Shown in pieces: positions 17,421 through 25,741 of a stretch of DNA of 64,000 nt. The notes below the pieces were generated by a model. The model saw nothing but the letters and a program-made list of their open reading frames with translations, was not told where the DNA came from and ran no database searches. Every line of letters begins with the position of its first letter. Position 1 is the first letter of the stretch. The translations under genes and the position numbers were made by a program. The stretch comes from Maricaulis sp017643475 (GTDB lineage Bacteria; Pseudomonadota; Alphaproteobacteria; Caulobacterales; Maricaulaceae), in NCBI RefSeq assembly GCF_047123815.1, contig NZ_CP138920.1:310001-374000 (forward strand), written 5' to 3'.

Positions 17421-17708
17421 CTATTCGACAGATTTCGGCACGACAAAGAAGCCCTCATCGGACTTCGGCGCATTGGCAAGCACACGCTCGCGTCGATCAC
17501 CATCAGTGACGTTATCCACGCGTTGCGGCAGTGGGAATTTGACCGGCGTGGTCATGGCTTCGACGCCCTCCACGTCAACCTCATTGAGTTGCTCGATCCA
17601 GTTCAGGATCCCGTTCAGTTCACCCGTCAGGGCATCCAGCCGGTCTTCAGGCTCGGCAATGCGCGCCAGCCGCGCAATGCGGCGTACGTCGTCAGCGGTC
17701 ACGGACAT
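17421..17708 (-). CDS. gatC: Asp-tRNA(Asn)/Glu-tRNA(Gln) amidotransferase subunit C
   Basis: A 95-residue GatC. The N-terminal DDVRRIARLARI helix, the middle ELNGILNWIEQLNEVD segment and the MTTPVKFPLPQRVD loop are the family hallmarks. GatC wraps around GatA and GatB and stabilises the amidotransferase. It is the first gene of the minus-strand operon, with 201 bp to the divergent ruvX, so the operon promoter lies between 17709 and about 17800. Confidence 0.93.
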   Translation of the reverse strand: MSVTADDVRRIARLARIAEPEDRLDALTGELNGILNWIEQLNEVDVEGVEAMTTPVKFPLPQRVDNVTDGDRRERVLANAPKSDEGFFVVPKSVE

Positions 17709-17909
17709 TGGAAATCACTCCGGATAGTCGAAGCGGAGTGAGTAGCAAGGCGATTTCGCTGGTGCAAGAAAGAGGCGCGGCTCAGCGGGTATTTGCCTGC
17801 GAAATGCTGGTCTTTTGTGCATTTTCGCCCGACCGGGCGGCAACCATTCACAAGGCGGGTTTGCAAGCGCCCGGCTTGCGTGCCCGACAAATCGGCGTAG
17901 ACAGACGCC

Positions 17910-18365
17910 ATGCCCATTCTCGAACTCGCAGAATTGCCCGAGGGCGCCCTGATCGCCCTGGACCCGGGAACCAAGACAATCGGTGTTGCTGCCTGTGGTG
18001 CCTCGCGCGGTATTCCCATGGCGGTGGAAACCATCAAGCGCACCAAGTTTCGCCAGGACGCCGACCGGGTCTTCCAGCTCTATGACGAACGCGAGGCCGA
18101 GGCGATTGTTATCGGACTGCCTGTAAACATGGACGGATCGGAAGGCCCGCGCGCCCAGTCCGCCCGCGCCATGGCGCGCAATCTCTGCCAGATCCGCGAC
18201 GTGCCGGTCGCCTTCCAGGACGAACGCCTCTCAACCTTCGAGGCGCAGGAAAAACTCATCTCCGCCGGCGTCCGCCGCGACAAGCGCAAGGACATCATCG
18301 ATGCTCACGCGGCGGCGAACATCCTTCAAAGCGCGCTCGACAGACTGGAGATGCTCGGCGAATGA
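17910..18365 (+). CDS. ruvX: RuvX/YqgF-type Holliday junction resolvase-like nuclease (16S rRNA processing)
   Basis: A 151-residue RNase-H-fold protein. Acidic catalytic positions are in ALDPGTKTIGVA (Asp near residue 18), DERLSTFEAQ (Glu near 103) and DIIDAHAAANIL (Asp near 131). YqgF/RuvX proteins are credited with pre-16S rRNA 5'-end maturation and were earlier described as resolvases. The gene is divergent from gatC, and its stop overlaps the start of the transporter gene, giving a two-gene transcript. Confidence 0.9.
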   Translation: MPILELAELPEGALIALDPGTKTIGVAACGASRGIPMAVETIKRTKFRQDADRVFQLYDEREAEAIVIGLPVNMDGSEGPRAQSARAMARNLCQIRDVPVAFQDERLSTFEAQEKLISAGVRRDKRKDIIDAHAAANILQSALDRLEMLGE

Positions 18366-19276
18366 GTTCGATCGCGACTGCCCTGCTGCCCGTATTCGGT
18401 GTGATCTTTGTCGGCTGGCTCCTGCGCCGCTCGGGCTTGTTGCCCGACAGCAGCTGGGGGCCGATCTCCCGCCTCGCCTATCTCGGCCTCTCTCCCGCCA
18501 TCCTGTTCACATCCATCGCCAGAGCCGATCTCAGCTCCATCCAGCTGGGCCCGTTCATGCTGGCAGCCGTGGGGGGCTTTCTGGGCATGGCGGCCATTAC
18601 ACTGGCCATCCGCCCCCTGCTCAATATCCCCGGCCCGACCTATACCAGCCTGTTCCAGGCGACCTGCCGCTGGAACGGCCTCTTAATCCTGGCTATTGCC
18701 ATCGCGATGTTCGGCACCGAGGGTGAAGTCCTGGTCGCGCTGATCATGGCGGCCTCTATCCCGCTGGTGAACATGGAGTGCGTCGCCGCGCTGTCGGTCT
18801 GGGGCGATGGCGCCAAGCCGGACTGGCGCTCGGTCATCTATCGCATCCTCACCAACCCGCTGATTCTCGGATCCGGCGCCGGTGGGCTGGTCAATGTGCT
18901 CGACATACCAATTCCCGAACCAGCCTGGGACACGATCCACCTGATGGGCCAGGCCGCCCTGCCACTGATCCTGCTGGCCGTCGGGGCCGGGCTCAATTTC
19001 ACGGCGATGAAAGCGCGTCCGCGCCTGCTCGGCCTGTCGGTTTTCCTGAAACTGATGATCGCGCCGCTCGTCTTCTATGGACTTGGCCTTGCGCTGGGCG
19101 TTGAAGGGGTTGCCCTGACCGTGCTCCTGCTGACCGGTGCCTCGCCCGGTGCAGCCTCCGCCTATGTGCTGGCCAAGCAGATGGGCGGCGACGCGCACTA
19201 CTCCGCCGGCGACATCACAGCGTCCGCCCTGTTCTGCTTCATCACCATCCCGTTCTGGCTCTGGCTGTTGGGCTAG
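18362..19276 (+). CDS. AEC-family (auxin efflux carrier-like) transporter
   Basis: A 304-residue integral membrane protein with about ten hydrophobic segments in two inverted halves, the layout of AEC/BART transporters. Characteristic are the short WLLRRSGLLPD helix-loop near residue 20 and the LTGASPGAASAYVLAKQMGG stretch near residue 260, which in AEC proteins forms the broken transmembrane helix. Bacterial members export or import small organic acids such as malate or malonate. It is translationally coupled to ruvX and converges with the MBL-fold gene with a 4-bp overlap. The substrate is not readable. Confidence 0.82.
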   Translation: MSSIATALLPVFGVIFVGWLLRRSGLLPDSSWGPISRLAYLGLSPAILFTSIARADLSSIQLGPFMLAAVGGFLGMAAITLAIRPLLNIPGPTYTSLFQATCRWNGLLILAIAIAMFGTEGEVLVALIMAASIPLVNMECVAALSVWGDGAKPDWRSVIYRILTNPLILGSGAGGLVNVLDIPIPEPAWDTIHLMGQAALPLILLAVGAGLNFTAMKARPRLLGLSVFLKLMIAPLVFYGLGLALGVEGVALTVLLLTGASPGAASAYVLAKQMGGDAHYSAGDITASALFCFITIPFWLWLLG

Positions 19277-20199
19277 TCGCCCAGGCAATAGCGCTCGCCT
19301 TCATCCGCCAATCCGAAGCCGGCATCCAGCACCTGCTGACGCTCGGGGCTGTCGGGAAAGCGCACCGGATTGGTGTGGTTAAAATGGATGAAGCGCACCT
19401 TGGCCTTCTCCGTCGCCGGCAGATCGGCAAACCGCGCCATTGAGTGTGTGATGAACGGATGCGGGAAACCACTCATATCGCGCCCGGGAATTTCCCCATT
19501 GGCGAAAAACGTCGCGTCCAGATAGGCCACATCGACCGAGGCGATCATGTCCTCGATGCGTGTGCCCTCTTCATCCCATTCCTCCCAGCTGTCGATATCG
19601 GGCAGGAACAGGGCGGAACGATCCGGTCCGTCGATGCTGAACCCGACCACTTCGGTATATTCCTGGCGATGCGGCACTAGGAAGGGGGTCACCGTCAATC
19701 CGGCTACGTCAGCGCCCTCACCTTCACGCAGATCCTGCAAGGCGATATTGCCGTACCGAACCAGCTGTTCCCAGGGCCCGCTGGTCGACAGGTATTGCGC
19801 CATTTGCGGCATCGCGAAAACGGGAACACCCTGGGCGCCCATGCTCTCGAAACCCAGGAACATCAGGCCCGTGTAATGGCCCATATGGCCATGCGTCAGG
19901 AAGATTCCATCCAGACCGGGCCGCGCCTCTGTCATCATCACCTGGTCCAGCCGATAAAGCTGTTCCCGCAGGTCGGGCGTGGCTTCGAACAGTAGGCGCT
20001 GGCCTGTGTCGTGATTGATCACCCCCAGCGAAGTCGCCAGTCGCCTCAGCTCGGGATTGCTCCAGGCCGGGTCAGCGGAATTGCCAAATTGCGGAGCGCC
20101 ACCATCCTGGGCGACGCCCAGCACCACGAGTTCAGTCGTGCAGGTTAGCACTGCAGGTTCAGCAGCTATGAGCGCGAGCGATAGTGCGACAGACAACAT
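19273..20199 (-). CDS. PqqB-like MBL-fold metallohydrolase, exported
   Basis: A 308-residue protein with an N-terminal signal peptide (hydrophobic MLSVALSLALIAAEPAVL) followed by a metallo-beta-lactamase fold. The metal motif reads LTHGHMGHYTGL, that is HxHxGH with the usual Asp replaced by Gly; other metal ligands could be the Asp of FLPDID and the His of RFIHFNH near residue 285. The early GVAQDGGAPQ segment is characteristic of the PqqB subgroup. No other pqq gene is nearby, so a role in PQQ synthesis is not supported; the signal peptide suggests a periplasmic hydrolase. The GNAT gene at 20260-20772 lies 60 bp upstream on the same strand. Confidence 0.8.
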   Translation of the reverse strand: MLSVALSLALIAAEPAVLTCTTELVVLGVAQDGGAPQFGNSADPAWSNPELRRLATSLGVINHDTGQRLLFEATPDLREQLYRLDQVMMTEARPGLDGIFLTHGHMGHYTGLMFLGFESMGAQGVPVFAMPQMAQYLSTSGPWEQLVRYGNIALQDLREGEGADVAGLTVTPFLVPHRQEYTEVVGFSIDGPDRSALFLPDIDSWEEWDEEGTRIEDMIASVDVAYLDATFFANGEIPGRDMSGFPHPFITHSMARFADLPATEKAKVRFIHFNHTNPVRFPDSPERQQVLDAGFGLADEGERYCLGD

Positions 20200-20259
20200 G
20201 CCGGGAAGGTGCGCCGCTCACTGCGAACGGTCAAGCCGAAGCGCGGTGGCGCGAACTGA

Positions 20260-20772
20260 TCAACCCACCCCCACCACCTCACTGCGGCGTTCCATCCAGG
20301 CGATGTCACGCCATTTTCCCTTCATCGGGCCAAAACCCATTTTGCCGATACGTTTGCGATAGCCCAGCAGTTCGAACCCACAGGCCTCGTGAAGACGGAT
20401 GGAGGCTTCATTTTCCCGCAGAATACCCGCGACCAGCGTCCACAGCCCTTCCGCTTCCGATGCCTCGACCAGGGCTGTCAGCAATACCTTGCCGATCCCC
20501 TGACCGCGCGCTGCCGCGGCGACATAGATCGTCAACTCGGCCACACCGCCATAGACACAGCGCGAGGACATCGGGCTGAGCACGGCCCAGCCAAGCACGT
20601 CCCCGCTCTCACCCTCCGCAACCAGTCGGGGTCTGGCCAGCTTGCCGGCGTCAAACTTCGCCCAGTCGGAGGGATCACGTTCAAAAGTGGCGTGGCCTGT
20701 ATCAATGCCTTCCTGATAGATCTGAAGGACGGCGTCCGCGTCAGCGCTCGTCATCGGGCGTATGGTTGGCAT
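20260..20772 (-). CDS. GNAT acetyltransferase, phosphinothricin-acetyltransferase-like
   Basis: A 170-residue GNAT protein starting IRPMTSADADAVLQIYQEGI, with the acetyl-CoA motif RGQGIGKVLLTALVE near residue 90 and the C-terminal ACGFELLGYRKRIG segment. This is the layout of the Pat/Bar and YncA/MnaT group, which acetylate the free amino group of small amino-acid analogues such as phosphinothricin or methionine sulfone. The ATG at 20772 is preceded by AAAGGGG; the longer reading to 20832 has no ribosome site. It is divergent from pyrB. Confidence 0.82.
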   Translation of the reverse strand: MPTIRPMTSADADAVLQIYQEGIDTGHATFERDPSDWAKFDAGKLARPRLVAEGESGDVLGWAVLSPMSSRCVYGGVAELTIYVAAAARGQGIGKVLLTALVEASEAEGLWTLVAGILRENEASIRLHEACGFELLGYRKRIGKMGFGPMKGKWRDIAWMERRSEVVGVG

Positions 20773-20885
20773 GTCGCTACCCCTTTTTAAATCCTCGCCA
20801 AAAGATGTGGCCGCTCTTGCCTCCCAGCGCAACGTTCCCTATACCGCCGCAAACATTTTTGGGCCTTTGTGACTTGGGAGGCAGG

Positions 20886-21848
20886 ATGACCCGCGCGGCA
20901 TTCTCCTATGATTTCCCGCACCGCCACCTGGTTTCGGTGGCTGACCTCAACCCCGTTGATATTTCCCTGATCTTTGAACGTGCCGAACACTGGCGCACGA
21001 TCAACAGGACGCCGGACAAGTCTTCCGACGCCCTCAAGGGACTGACGGTGCTGAACCTGTTTTTCGAGGCATCGACGCGGACCCAGGGCAGTTTCGAGAT
21101 GGCCGCCAAACGGCTTGGGGCCGATGTGGTCAATTTCGCCATCGCCCACTCCTCTGCCTCCAAGGGCGAGAGCCTCTCTGACACGGCGCGCACACTGGCC
21201 GCCATGCAGCCGGACATCATGGTCGTTCGCCACTCCGCAACCGGCGCCCCGCAATTCCTGGCCGAGCGCACCGGACTTTCAGTGATCAATGCCGGTGATG
21301 GCATGCACCAGCACCCCACCCAGGGCCTGCTCGATGTCTTCACCATGAGCCGTCACTGGGGTTCGGTCGGCGGGCGCCGTATCCTGATCATCGGCGATAT
21401 CCTGCACAGCCGCGTTGCCCGCTCGAATATCGGTCTCTTGTCCATGCTGGGCGCGGATATCCGCGTCTGTGCCCCGCCCACGCTCTTGCCGACTGATATT
21501 GATCAGTGGGGCGTGGATGTCTTCCACGAGCTGGAAGACGCCGTCACCGATTGTGATGCCATCATGGCCCTGCGCCAGCAAAAGGAACGCATGTCCGGTG
21601 GGTTCATCCCGTCCGGCCGTGAATTTTTCCATCTCTTCGGACTCAGCCACGAGACCATCACAAGCGCCAAGCCCGACGTGCTGATCATGCATCCCGGCCC
21701 GATGAACCGCGGGGTCGAGATCCACACCAAGCTCGCCGACGATCCCGATCGTTCGGTGATCATGGAACAAGTGGAAAACGGTGTCGCCGTTCGCATGGCT
21801 GTGCTGGAGCTGATCGGTGCCAATATCCGCAGGGAGGCCGCGGCATGA
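20886..21848 (+). CDS. pyrB: Aspartate carbamoyltransferase catalytic subunit
   Basis: A 320-residue ATCase catalytic chain, second step of pyrimidine synthesis (carbamoyl phosphate + aspartate). The phosphate-binding ASTRTQGSFEMA (about residues 57-68), the carbamoyl-phosphate loop HSSASKGES, HPTQGLLDVFT (about 140) and the domain-2 HPGPMNRGVEI (about 275) are all present. The start at 20886 follows a GGGAGGCAGG ribosome site. The stop overlaps the ATG of the dihydroorotase-like gene by 4 bp (ATGA), the arrangement seen in pseudomonads and alphaproteobacteria where PyrB assembles with a non-catalytic PyrC-like subunit. No pyrI-type regulatory chain is seen. Confidence 0.97.
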   Translation: MTRAAFSYDFPHRHLVSVADLNPVDISLIFERAEHWRTINRTPDKSSDALKGLTVLNLFFEASTRTQGSFEMAAKRLGADVVNFAIAHSSASKGESLSDTARTLAAMQPDIMVVRHSATGAPQFLAERTGLSVINAGDGMHQHPTQGLLDVFTMSRHWGSVGGRRILIIGDILHSRVARSNIGLLSMLGADIRVCAPPTLLPTDIDQWGVDVFHELEDAVTDCDAIMALRQQKERMSGGFIPSGREFFHLFGLSHETITSAKPDVLIMHPGPMNRGVEIHTKLADDPDRSVIMEQVENGVAVRMAVLELIGANIRREAAA

Positions 21849-23128
21849 GTTCGAGTTTCGCGATCACCAATGCGCGTCTGGTCGACCCGGCCAGCGAGTA
21901 TGACGGCCCGGGCGGCGTGCTTGTCGAAAACGGGCTGATCGCCCAGATCGGCGAAGAGCTGGATCTCAATTCTGCCGACGAGGTCATCGATGCGGGCGGA
22001 AAGATCCTGGCGCCAGCGTTAATAGATCTGCGCGCGTCCAAGGAGCCCGCGCTCACCCCGGATGGTGAAAACCAGGCCAGCCTTGCCGTAGGCGCCGCTG
22101 CGGGCGGTTTCGGAACCGTGGTTCTGGCCCCCAATGATCACTCGCCGCTGCAGACCGCAGGCGGTTTCGCCGGCATGACACGCAGCCTCGGCCAGCATGG
22201 GGTCCGTGTCCTTTCCGCAGCAGCAGCCACCCAGGATCTTAAGGGCGAGAACATGGCGGAGATTGGCCTGATGGCGAAAGCCGGTGCGGCCTATGTCTCC
22301 AATGGCGACCATACCATCGCCGACAGCCGTGTCCTGCGCCGGGTGCTGAGCTATGCCAGCCAGTTTGACCTGTGGCTCGCCCTGCGCGCGGCCGAACCGG
22401 GCCTCAGCTGTGGTGCTGTTGCGACCGAAAGTGACTGGTCTGCGCGTTTCGGCCTGCCGTCGGAACCGACCATGGCCGAGCGTATCGCCATCGACCGGGC
22501 CGCCTCGATCGCCGCCCTTTCCGGTGGCAAGTTGATGGTGGACCGCGTCTCGACCGCAGACGGCCTGGCCGCTATCCATGATGCCCGCAAGCGCGATATC
22601 GAAATCGCCGCGACTTGTGCCATCGCCCATCTGACGCTCAACGAGGTAGACGCCGGAGCGCTCGACAGCGCTTTCCGGATTGATCCACCCCTGCGTCTGG
22701 AAGATGATCGCCGCGCCCTGGTCGCTGCCATCGCCGATGGCGAGATTGATGCCATCGTCTCCGACCACCGCCCCACCCCGTTCGACGACAAGGGCGAACC
22801 CTTTGCGCTTGCCATTCCGGGCACGCTCGCCCTGGAAACGCTGCTGGCCTCGCTGCTGGCGCTTGTTCATGACGAGGAGCTCAGCCTGGCCGAGGCCCTG
22901 CGCCCGCTGACCGTCGGCCCTGCCGACCTGCTGGGCCTGCCCCAGGGGCGCTTGAGCACCGGTGCTCCGGCGGACCTGGTTCTGATCGATGGCGACAAGC
23001 CATGGGTCTGTAATCCCGATGATTTCTTGTCTCCGCGCGGGAATAGCGCCTGGGCCGGGCGTCGTTTTATGGGTGTCGTGACACAAACTTTCGTCGACGG
23101 ACAGTCGATTTACAACTATAACGGGTGA
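21845..23128 (+). CDS. pyrC: Dihydroorotase-like protein, probably non-catalytic (PyrC-prime)
   Basis: A 427-residue amidohydrolase-fold protein of the class I dihydroorotase group. After the N-terminal beta-sandwich the first metal motif, normally HxH in PGLIDIHVHLREPG, reads PALIDLRASKEPA, so both His are gone. The later TPHHL site reads AIAHLTL (one His kept), and SDHAPH reads SDHRPT (Asp kept, final His lost). Such proteins in Pseudomonas (PyrC-prime) do not cyclise carbamoyl-aspartate and serve instead as structural partners of PyrB. The 4-bp overlap with pyrB supports a fixed stoichiometry. A catalytic dihydroorotase must then be encoded elsewhere. Annotation pipelines will usually call this a functional dihydroorotase. 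Confidence 0.85.
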   Translation: MSSSFAITNARLVDPASEYDGPGGVLVENGLIAQIGEELDLNSADEVIDAGGKILAPALIDLRASKEPALTPDGENQASLAVGAAAGGFGTVVLAPNDHSPLQTAGGFAGMTRSLGQHGVRVLSAAAATQDLKGENMAEIGLMAKAGAAYVSNGDHTIADSRVLRRVLSYASQFDLWLALRAAEPGLSCGAVATESDWSARFGLPSEPTMAERIAIDRAASIAALSGGKLMVDRVSTADGLAAIHDARKRDIEIAATCAIAHLTLNEVDAGALDSAFRIDPPLRLEDDRRALVAAIADGEIDAIVSDHRPTPFDDKGEPFALAIPGTLALETLLASLLALVHDEELSLAEALRPLTVGPADLLGLPQGRLSTGAPADLVLIDGDKPWVCNPDDFLSPRGNSAWAGRRFMGVVTQTFVDGQSIYNYNG

Positions 23129-23132
23129 CGTT

Positions 23133-23771
23133 ATGGACCTGCTTATTCCAGCCATTGCAGCCATTGGCGGCTATCTCCTGGGCTCCATCCCGTTCGGGCT
23201 TGTCCTGACCCGGTTGGGCGGCCTCGGCGATATCCGCGAGATCGGTTCCGGCAATATCGGTGCGACCAATGTCCTGCGCACTGGGCGCAAGGATCTCGCC
23301 GCCGCGACACTGATACTCGATGCCGGCAAGGCGGGCATTGCCGCCGCGATTTTCGGCTATGTCTTCGACCCGACAGCCGGCCTGATCGCCGGTGGATTTG
23401 CCTTTGCAGGTCATTGCTATCCGGTATGGCTGGGCTTCAAGGGCGGCAAGGGTGTCGCCACCTTTGTCGGTACCATGCTGGTCGTCTACTGGCCGCTTGG
23501 CCTGGTGGTGATCGGAACCTGGCTCGCCATGGCGGCCCTGTTCCGGATTTCCTCGCTGTCCGCCCTGATCGCTGCGCTTGCGGCGCCGATTACAGCCTAT
23601 GCGATCGGACGCTCAGACGTTGCCATAATGGCAGGCCTTCTGACGGTCCTGATCTACTGGCTGCACCGCGCCAATATCGAACGCATCCTCAAGGGCGAGG
23701 AACCGCGCATTGGCGACAAGAAAAAATCCGAACAAACAGACAAGGACGGGGCGGAAACGGAGGAAAATTGA
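23133..23771 (+). CDS. plsY: Glycerol-3-phosphate acyltransferase PlsY
   Basis: A 212-residue membrane protein with five hydrophobic segments. The three catalytic loops are visible: GSIPFGLVLTR with GSGNIGATNVLRTG (about residues 16-52), GHCYPVWLGFKGGKGVAT (about 92-109) and RHRANI-like HRANIERILKGEEP near 180. It transfers the acyl group from acyl-phosphate (made by PlsX) to glycerol-3-phosphate, forming lysophosphatidate at the inner membrane. It starts four bases after the dihydroorotase-like gene and overlaps dprA, so it belongs to the pyrB-pyrC-plsY-dprA operon common in alphaproteobacteria. Confidence 0.95.
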   Translation: MDLLIPAIAAIGGYLLGSIPFGLVLTRLGGLGDIREIGSGNIGATNVLRTGRKDLAAATLILDAGKAGIAAAIFGYVFDPTAGLIAGGFAFAGHCYPVWLGFKGGKGVATFVGTMLVVYWPLGLVVIGTWLAMAALFRISSLSALIAALAAPITAYAIGRSDVAIMAGLLTVLIYWLHRANIERILKGEEPRIGDKKKSEQTDKDGAETEEN

Positions 23772-24985
23772 GCCAGACCAAGCTCGACCACCATAACCGC
23801 CTTGCCGCGCTCCGACTCGCCCGGACGCCGCGCCTGGGACCTGTCACCTATCTCAAACTGCTCAACCGCTACACCAGCCCGAGCGCCGCACTCGAAGCTT
23901 TGCCTGAACTTGTGCGCGCCAAGCGACTCAAGGGCTTTGACATTCCCGGCGAAGGCCAGGCTCTCTCTGAACTGGAATACCTCGCCGAGACCGGTGTCAC
24001 ACTCTTCCTGCTGGGCGATGCCGCCTATCCGCACGCCCTCTCCCTGATCCCCGATCCGCCGATAGCGCTGGTCGCGCATGGCCGCACCGAGCTGCTCGCA
24101 CGCCTGGCCTGCGGCATGGTCGGATCGCGCAATGCCTCAGCTGCCGGCCGCCGCCTGGCCCGGGACCTCGCGCGGGAGCTTAGCGAGAACGATATCTGCG
24201 TCATCTCCGGCCTCGCCCGGGGCATAGATGGCGCAGCGCACGAGGGCGCCCTGCCTGCCGGTACAATTGCCGCGGTTGCCGGCGGAGTGGACATTATCTA
24301 CCCGCCTGAACACCGCAAACTGCACGAGCAGATCGCAGATGAAGGCCTGATCGTCTCGGAAATGCCTATGGGAACTCGTCCGGTCGCCCGCGATTTTCCG
24401 CGGCGAAACCGCATCATTTCGGGCTTGTCGCTGGGCACGCTGGTGATAGAAGCCGCGCTGCAATCAGGCTCGCTGATCACAGCACGACTTGCCGGGGAAC
24501 AGGGGCGCGAGGTCATGGCCCTCCCAGGTTCGCCGCTTGACCCGCGCGCCCGTGGCACCAATCGCCTCTTGCGAGACGGAGCCCATCTCGTCGAAACCGC
24601 CGAGGATGTGCTGGCCATCCTGCACGGCTCCAGCCTGCGTCCGAGCTGTGTGCGCGAAGCGGACACTACGGAGCTCTTCCCGCTGGATCAGGATTTTCCG
24701 GACGAGAACGCCCGAGGGACTGAGGCCCACAAAACCGTCTCTGTCGCGGCAGCCTCCAGCCTGGCTACAGCGAAAGATGACCGCTCGATCTCCGATCAGC
24801 CGGACTCGGCCGGTCCAGCCGCCCTGGAAGACCTGCTCTCCTTTACCCCGATCTCGATTGATGAACTGGCTCGGCAGTCCGACCAGCCTCTGGGCCGGAT
24901 ACAGGCCGATTTGCTCGAACTGGAACTCGAGGGGCGTGTCGCCATGACGGCCGGCGGGCTGGTGCAGAAGACGGACGCGTCCTAA
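23768..24985 (+). CDS. dprA: DNA-processing protein DprA (TTG start)
   Basis: A 405-residue DprA/Smf. The SAM-like N-terminus covers residues 1-80; the Rossmann core contains MVGSRNASAAG, ISGLARGIDGAAHEGAL and GGVDIIYPPEH (about 115-185), then FPRRNRIISGLS and the PGSPLDPRARGTNRL loop. A C-terminal winged helix (about 345-400) is joined by a linker of about 60 variable residues. It protects incoming single-stranded DNA and loads RecA during natural transformation. The start is a TTG at 23768, overlapping the plsY stop and preceded by GGAGGAAAA; no ATG or GTG fits as well. Confidence 0.93.
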   Translation: MSQTKLDHHNRLAALRLARTPRLGPVTYLKLLNRYTSPSAALEALPELVRAKRLKGFDIPGEGQALSELEYLAETGVTLFLLGDAAYPHALSLIPDPPIALVAHGRTELLARLACGMVGSRNASAAGRRLARDLARELSENDICVISGLARGIDGAAHEGALPAGTIAAVAGGVDIIYPPEHRKLHEQIADEGLIVSEMPMGTRPVARDFPRRNRIISGLSLGTLVIEAALQSGSLITARLAGEQGREVMALPGSPLDPRARGTNRLLRDGAHLVETAEDVLAILHGSSLRPSCVREADTTELFPLDQDFPDENARGTEAHKTVSVAAASSLATAKDDRSISDQPDSAGPAALEDLLSFTPISIDELARQSDQPLGRIQADLLELELEGRVAMTAGGLVQKTDAS

Positions 24986-25203
24986 CGGGCGTCTATGCCT
25001 TCCATCTCGACCATTTGAGCGGCCACCTCGATGAGACTACAGGATCGGTCCAGCCCCGCGTGATAGGCGCGCTCGCTGATCCGACGCAGATCCTCAGCCA
25101 GGTCAATGGTCTCTGCCCGGGCCGTGATGGCCGGCGGAAGCTTCTGCCCGAAGAGATCTGTACCCAGGGCGGCTCTACGCTGAAAGATACGCGAAAGGCT
25201 CAT
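24982..25203 (-). CDS. Small conserved-looking hypothetical protein
   Basis: A 73-residue soluble protein, mostly helical: a basic N-terminus (SLSRIFQRRAALG), then two charged amphipathic helices (ETIDLAEDLRRISERAYHAG and SLIEVAAQMVEMEG). No family is recognised. The start at 25203 is preceded by GGAGG at a good distance; an ATG five codons upstream contains that ribosome site and is less likely. It converges on dprA with a 4-bp overlap. Small helical proteins of this kind are often structural adaptors. Confidence 0.55.
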   Translation of the reverse strand: MSLSRIFQRRAALGTDLFGQKLPPAITARAETIDLAEDLRRISERAYHAGLDRSCSLIEVAAQMVEMEGIDAR

Positions 25204-25272
25204 ATTCCCCTCCACCAATCATTGAGAGGAAATTACTATTTTAACGTGCATTTCGCAAGCTGCACTCGCGCG

Positions 25273-25740
25273 CTATCGATTGCGCAGGAATTCCATAACG
25301 ATTTCCTTGGCTTCCTGAACCTGCCTTGCCAACGCGGGCGAGCCTTCGCCCGTATCGGGGTGCAGTTTCTTCATTAGGCGACGATGCGCTGCGACGACAT
25401 CATCCTCGTTTGCACTGCGGTCCAGTCCGAGAGTTTCAAACGCCTCATCAAGCGACATGCGAACACGACCAGGAGATGAAGTCCTGCGCTGCTCCTGGCC
25501 GCCAGCGCCCCGGCGCGAACCGCGCAGAGCCTGCGTCAGCATACCCAATCCCATCAAACCTATCGGCCCGCCAAGAACGGGAGCTCCACGCAGGCTAAGC
25601 AATACACCGGCCGTTACGGCCCCACCCGCGAGCAGGTAACGCACCATTTTCGCCGCCTTCTCCGTCTTCATTCGGGAGAACCACCAGGCAGCGCCCAGAA
25701 AACCCAGAAAAGCGAGCAGGCCGAAAGATAATGCTGTCAT
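25273..25740 (-). CDS. Membrane-anchored J-domain protein (Tim14/Pam18-like layout)
   Basis: A 155-residue protein with two hydrophobic segments (about 3-22 and 32-70), a Gly/Arg/Gln-rich linker and a C-terminal J domain (about 92-155) with the diagnostic HPD tripeptide in KKLHPDTGEG. J domains stimulate ATP hydrolysis by DnaK-type Hsp70. The layout (membrane anchor, short linker, J domain at the very C-terminus) is that of mitochondrial Tim14/Pam18 and its alphaproteobacterial relatives. It follows mipZ by one base on the minus strand and is probably co-transcribed with it. The DnaK substrate is unknown. Confidence 0.82.
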   Translation of the reverse strand: MTALSFGLLAFLGFLGAAWWFSRMKTEKAAKMVRYLLAGGAVTAGVLLSLRGAPVLGGPIGLMGLGMLTQALRGSRRGAGGQEQRRTSSPGRVRMSLDEAFETLGLDRSANEDDVVAAHRRLMKKLHPDTGEGSPALARQVQEAKEIVMEFLRNR

Positions 25741-25741
25741 G

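Noticed and set aside
19273..20199. PQQ biosynthesis protein B
   Set aside because: The fold and the GVAQDGGAPQ segment match PqqB, but there is a signal peptide, the metal motif has Gly for Asp, and no pqqA/C/D/E is nearby.
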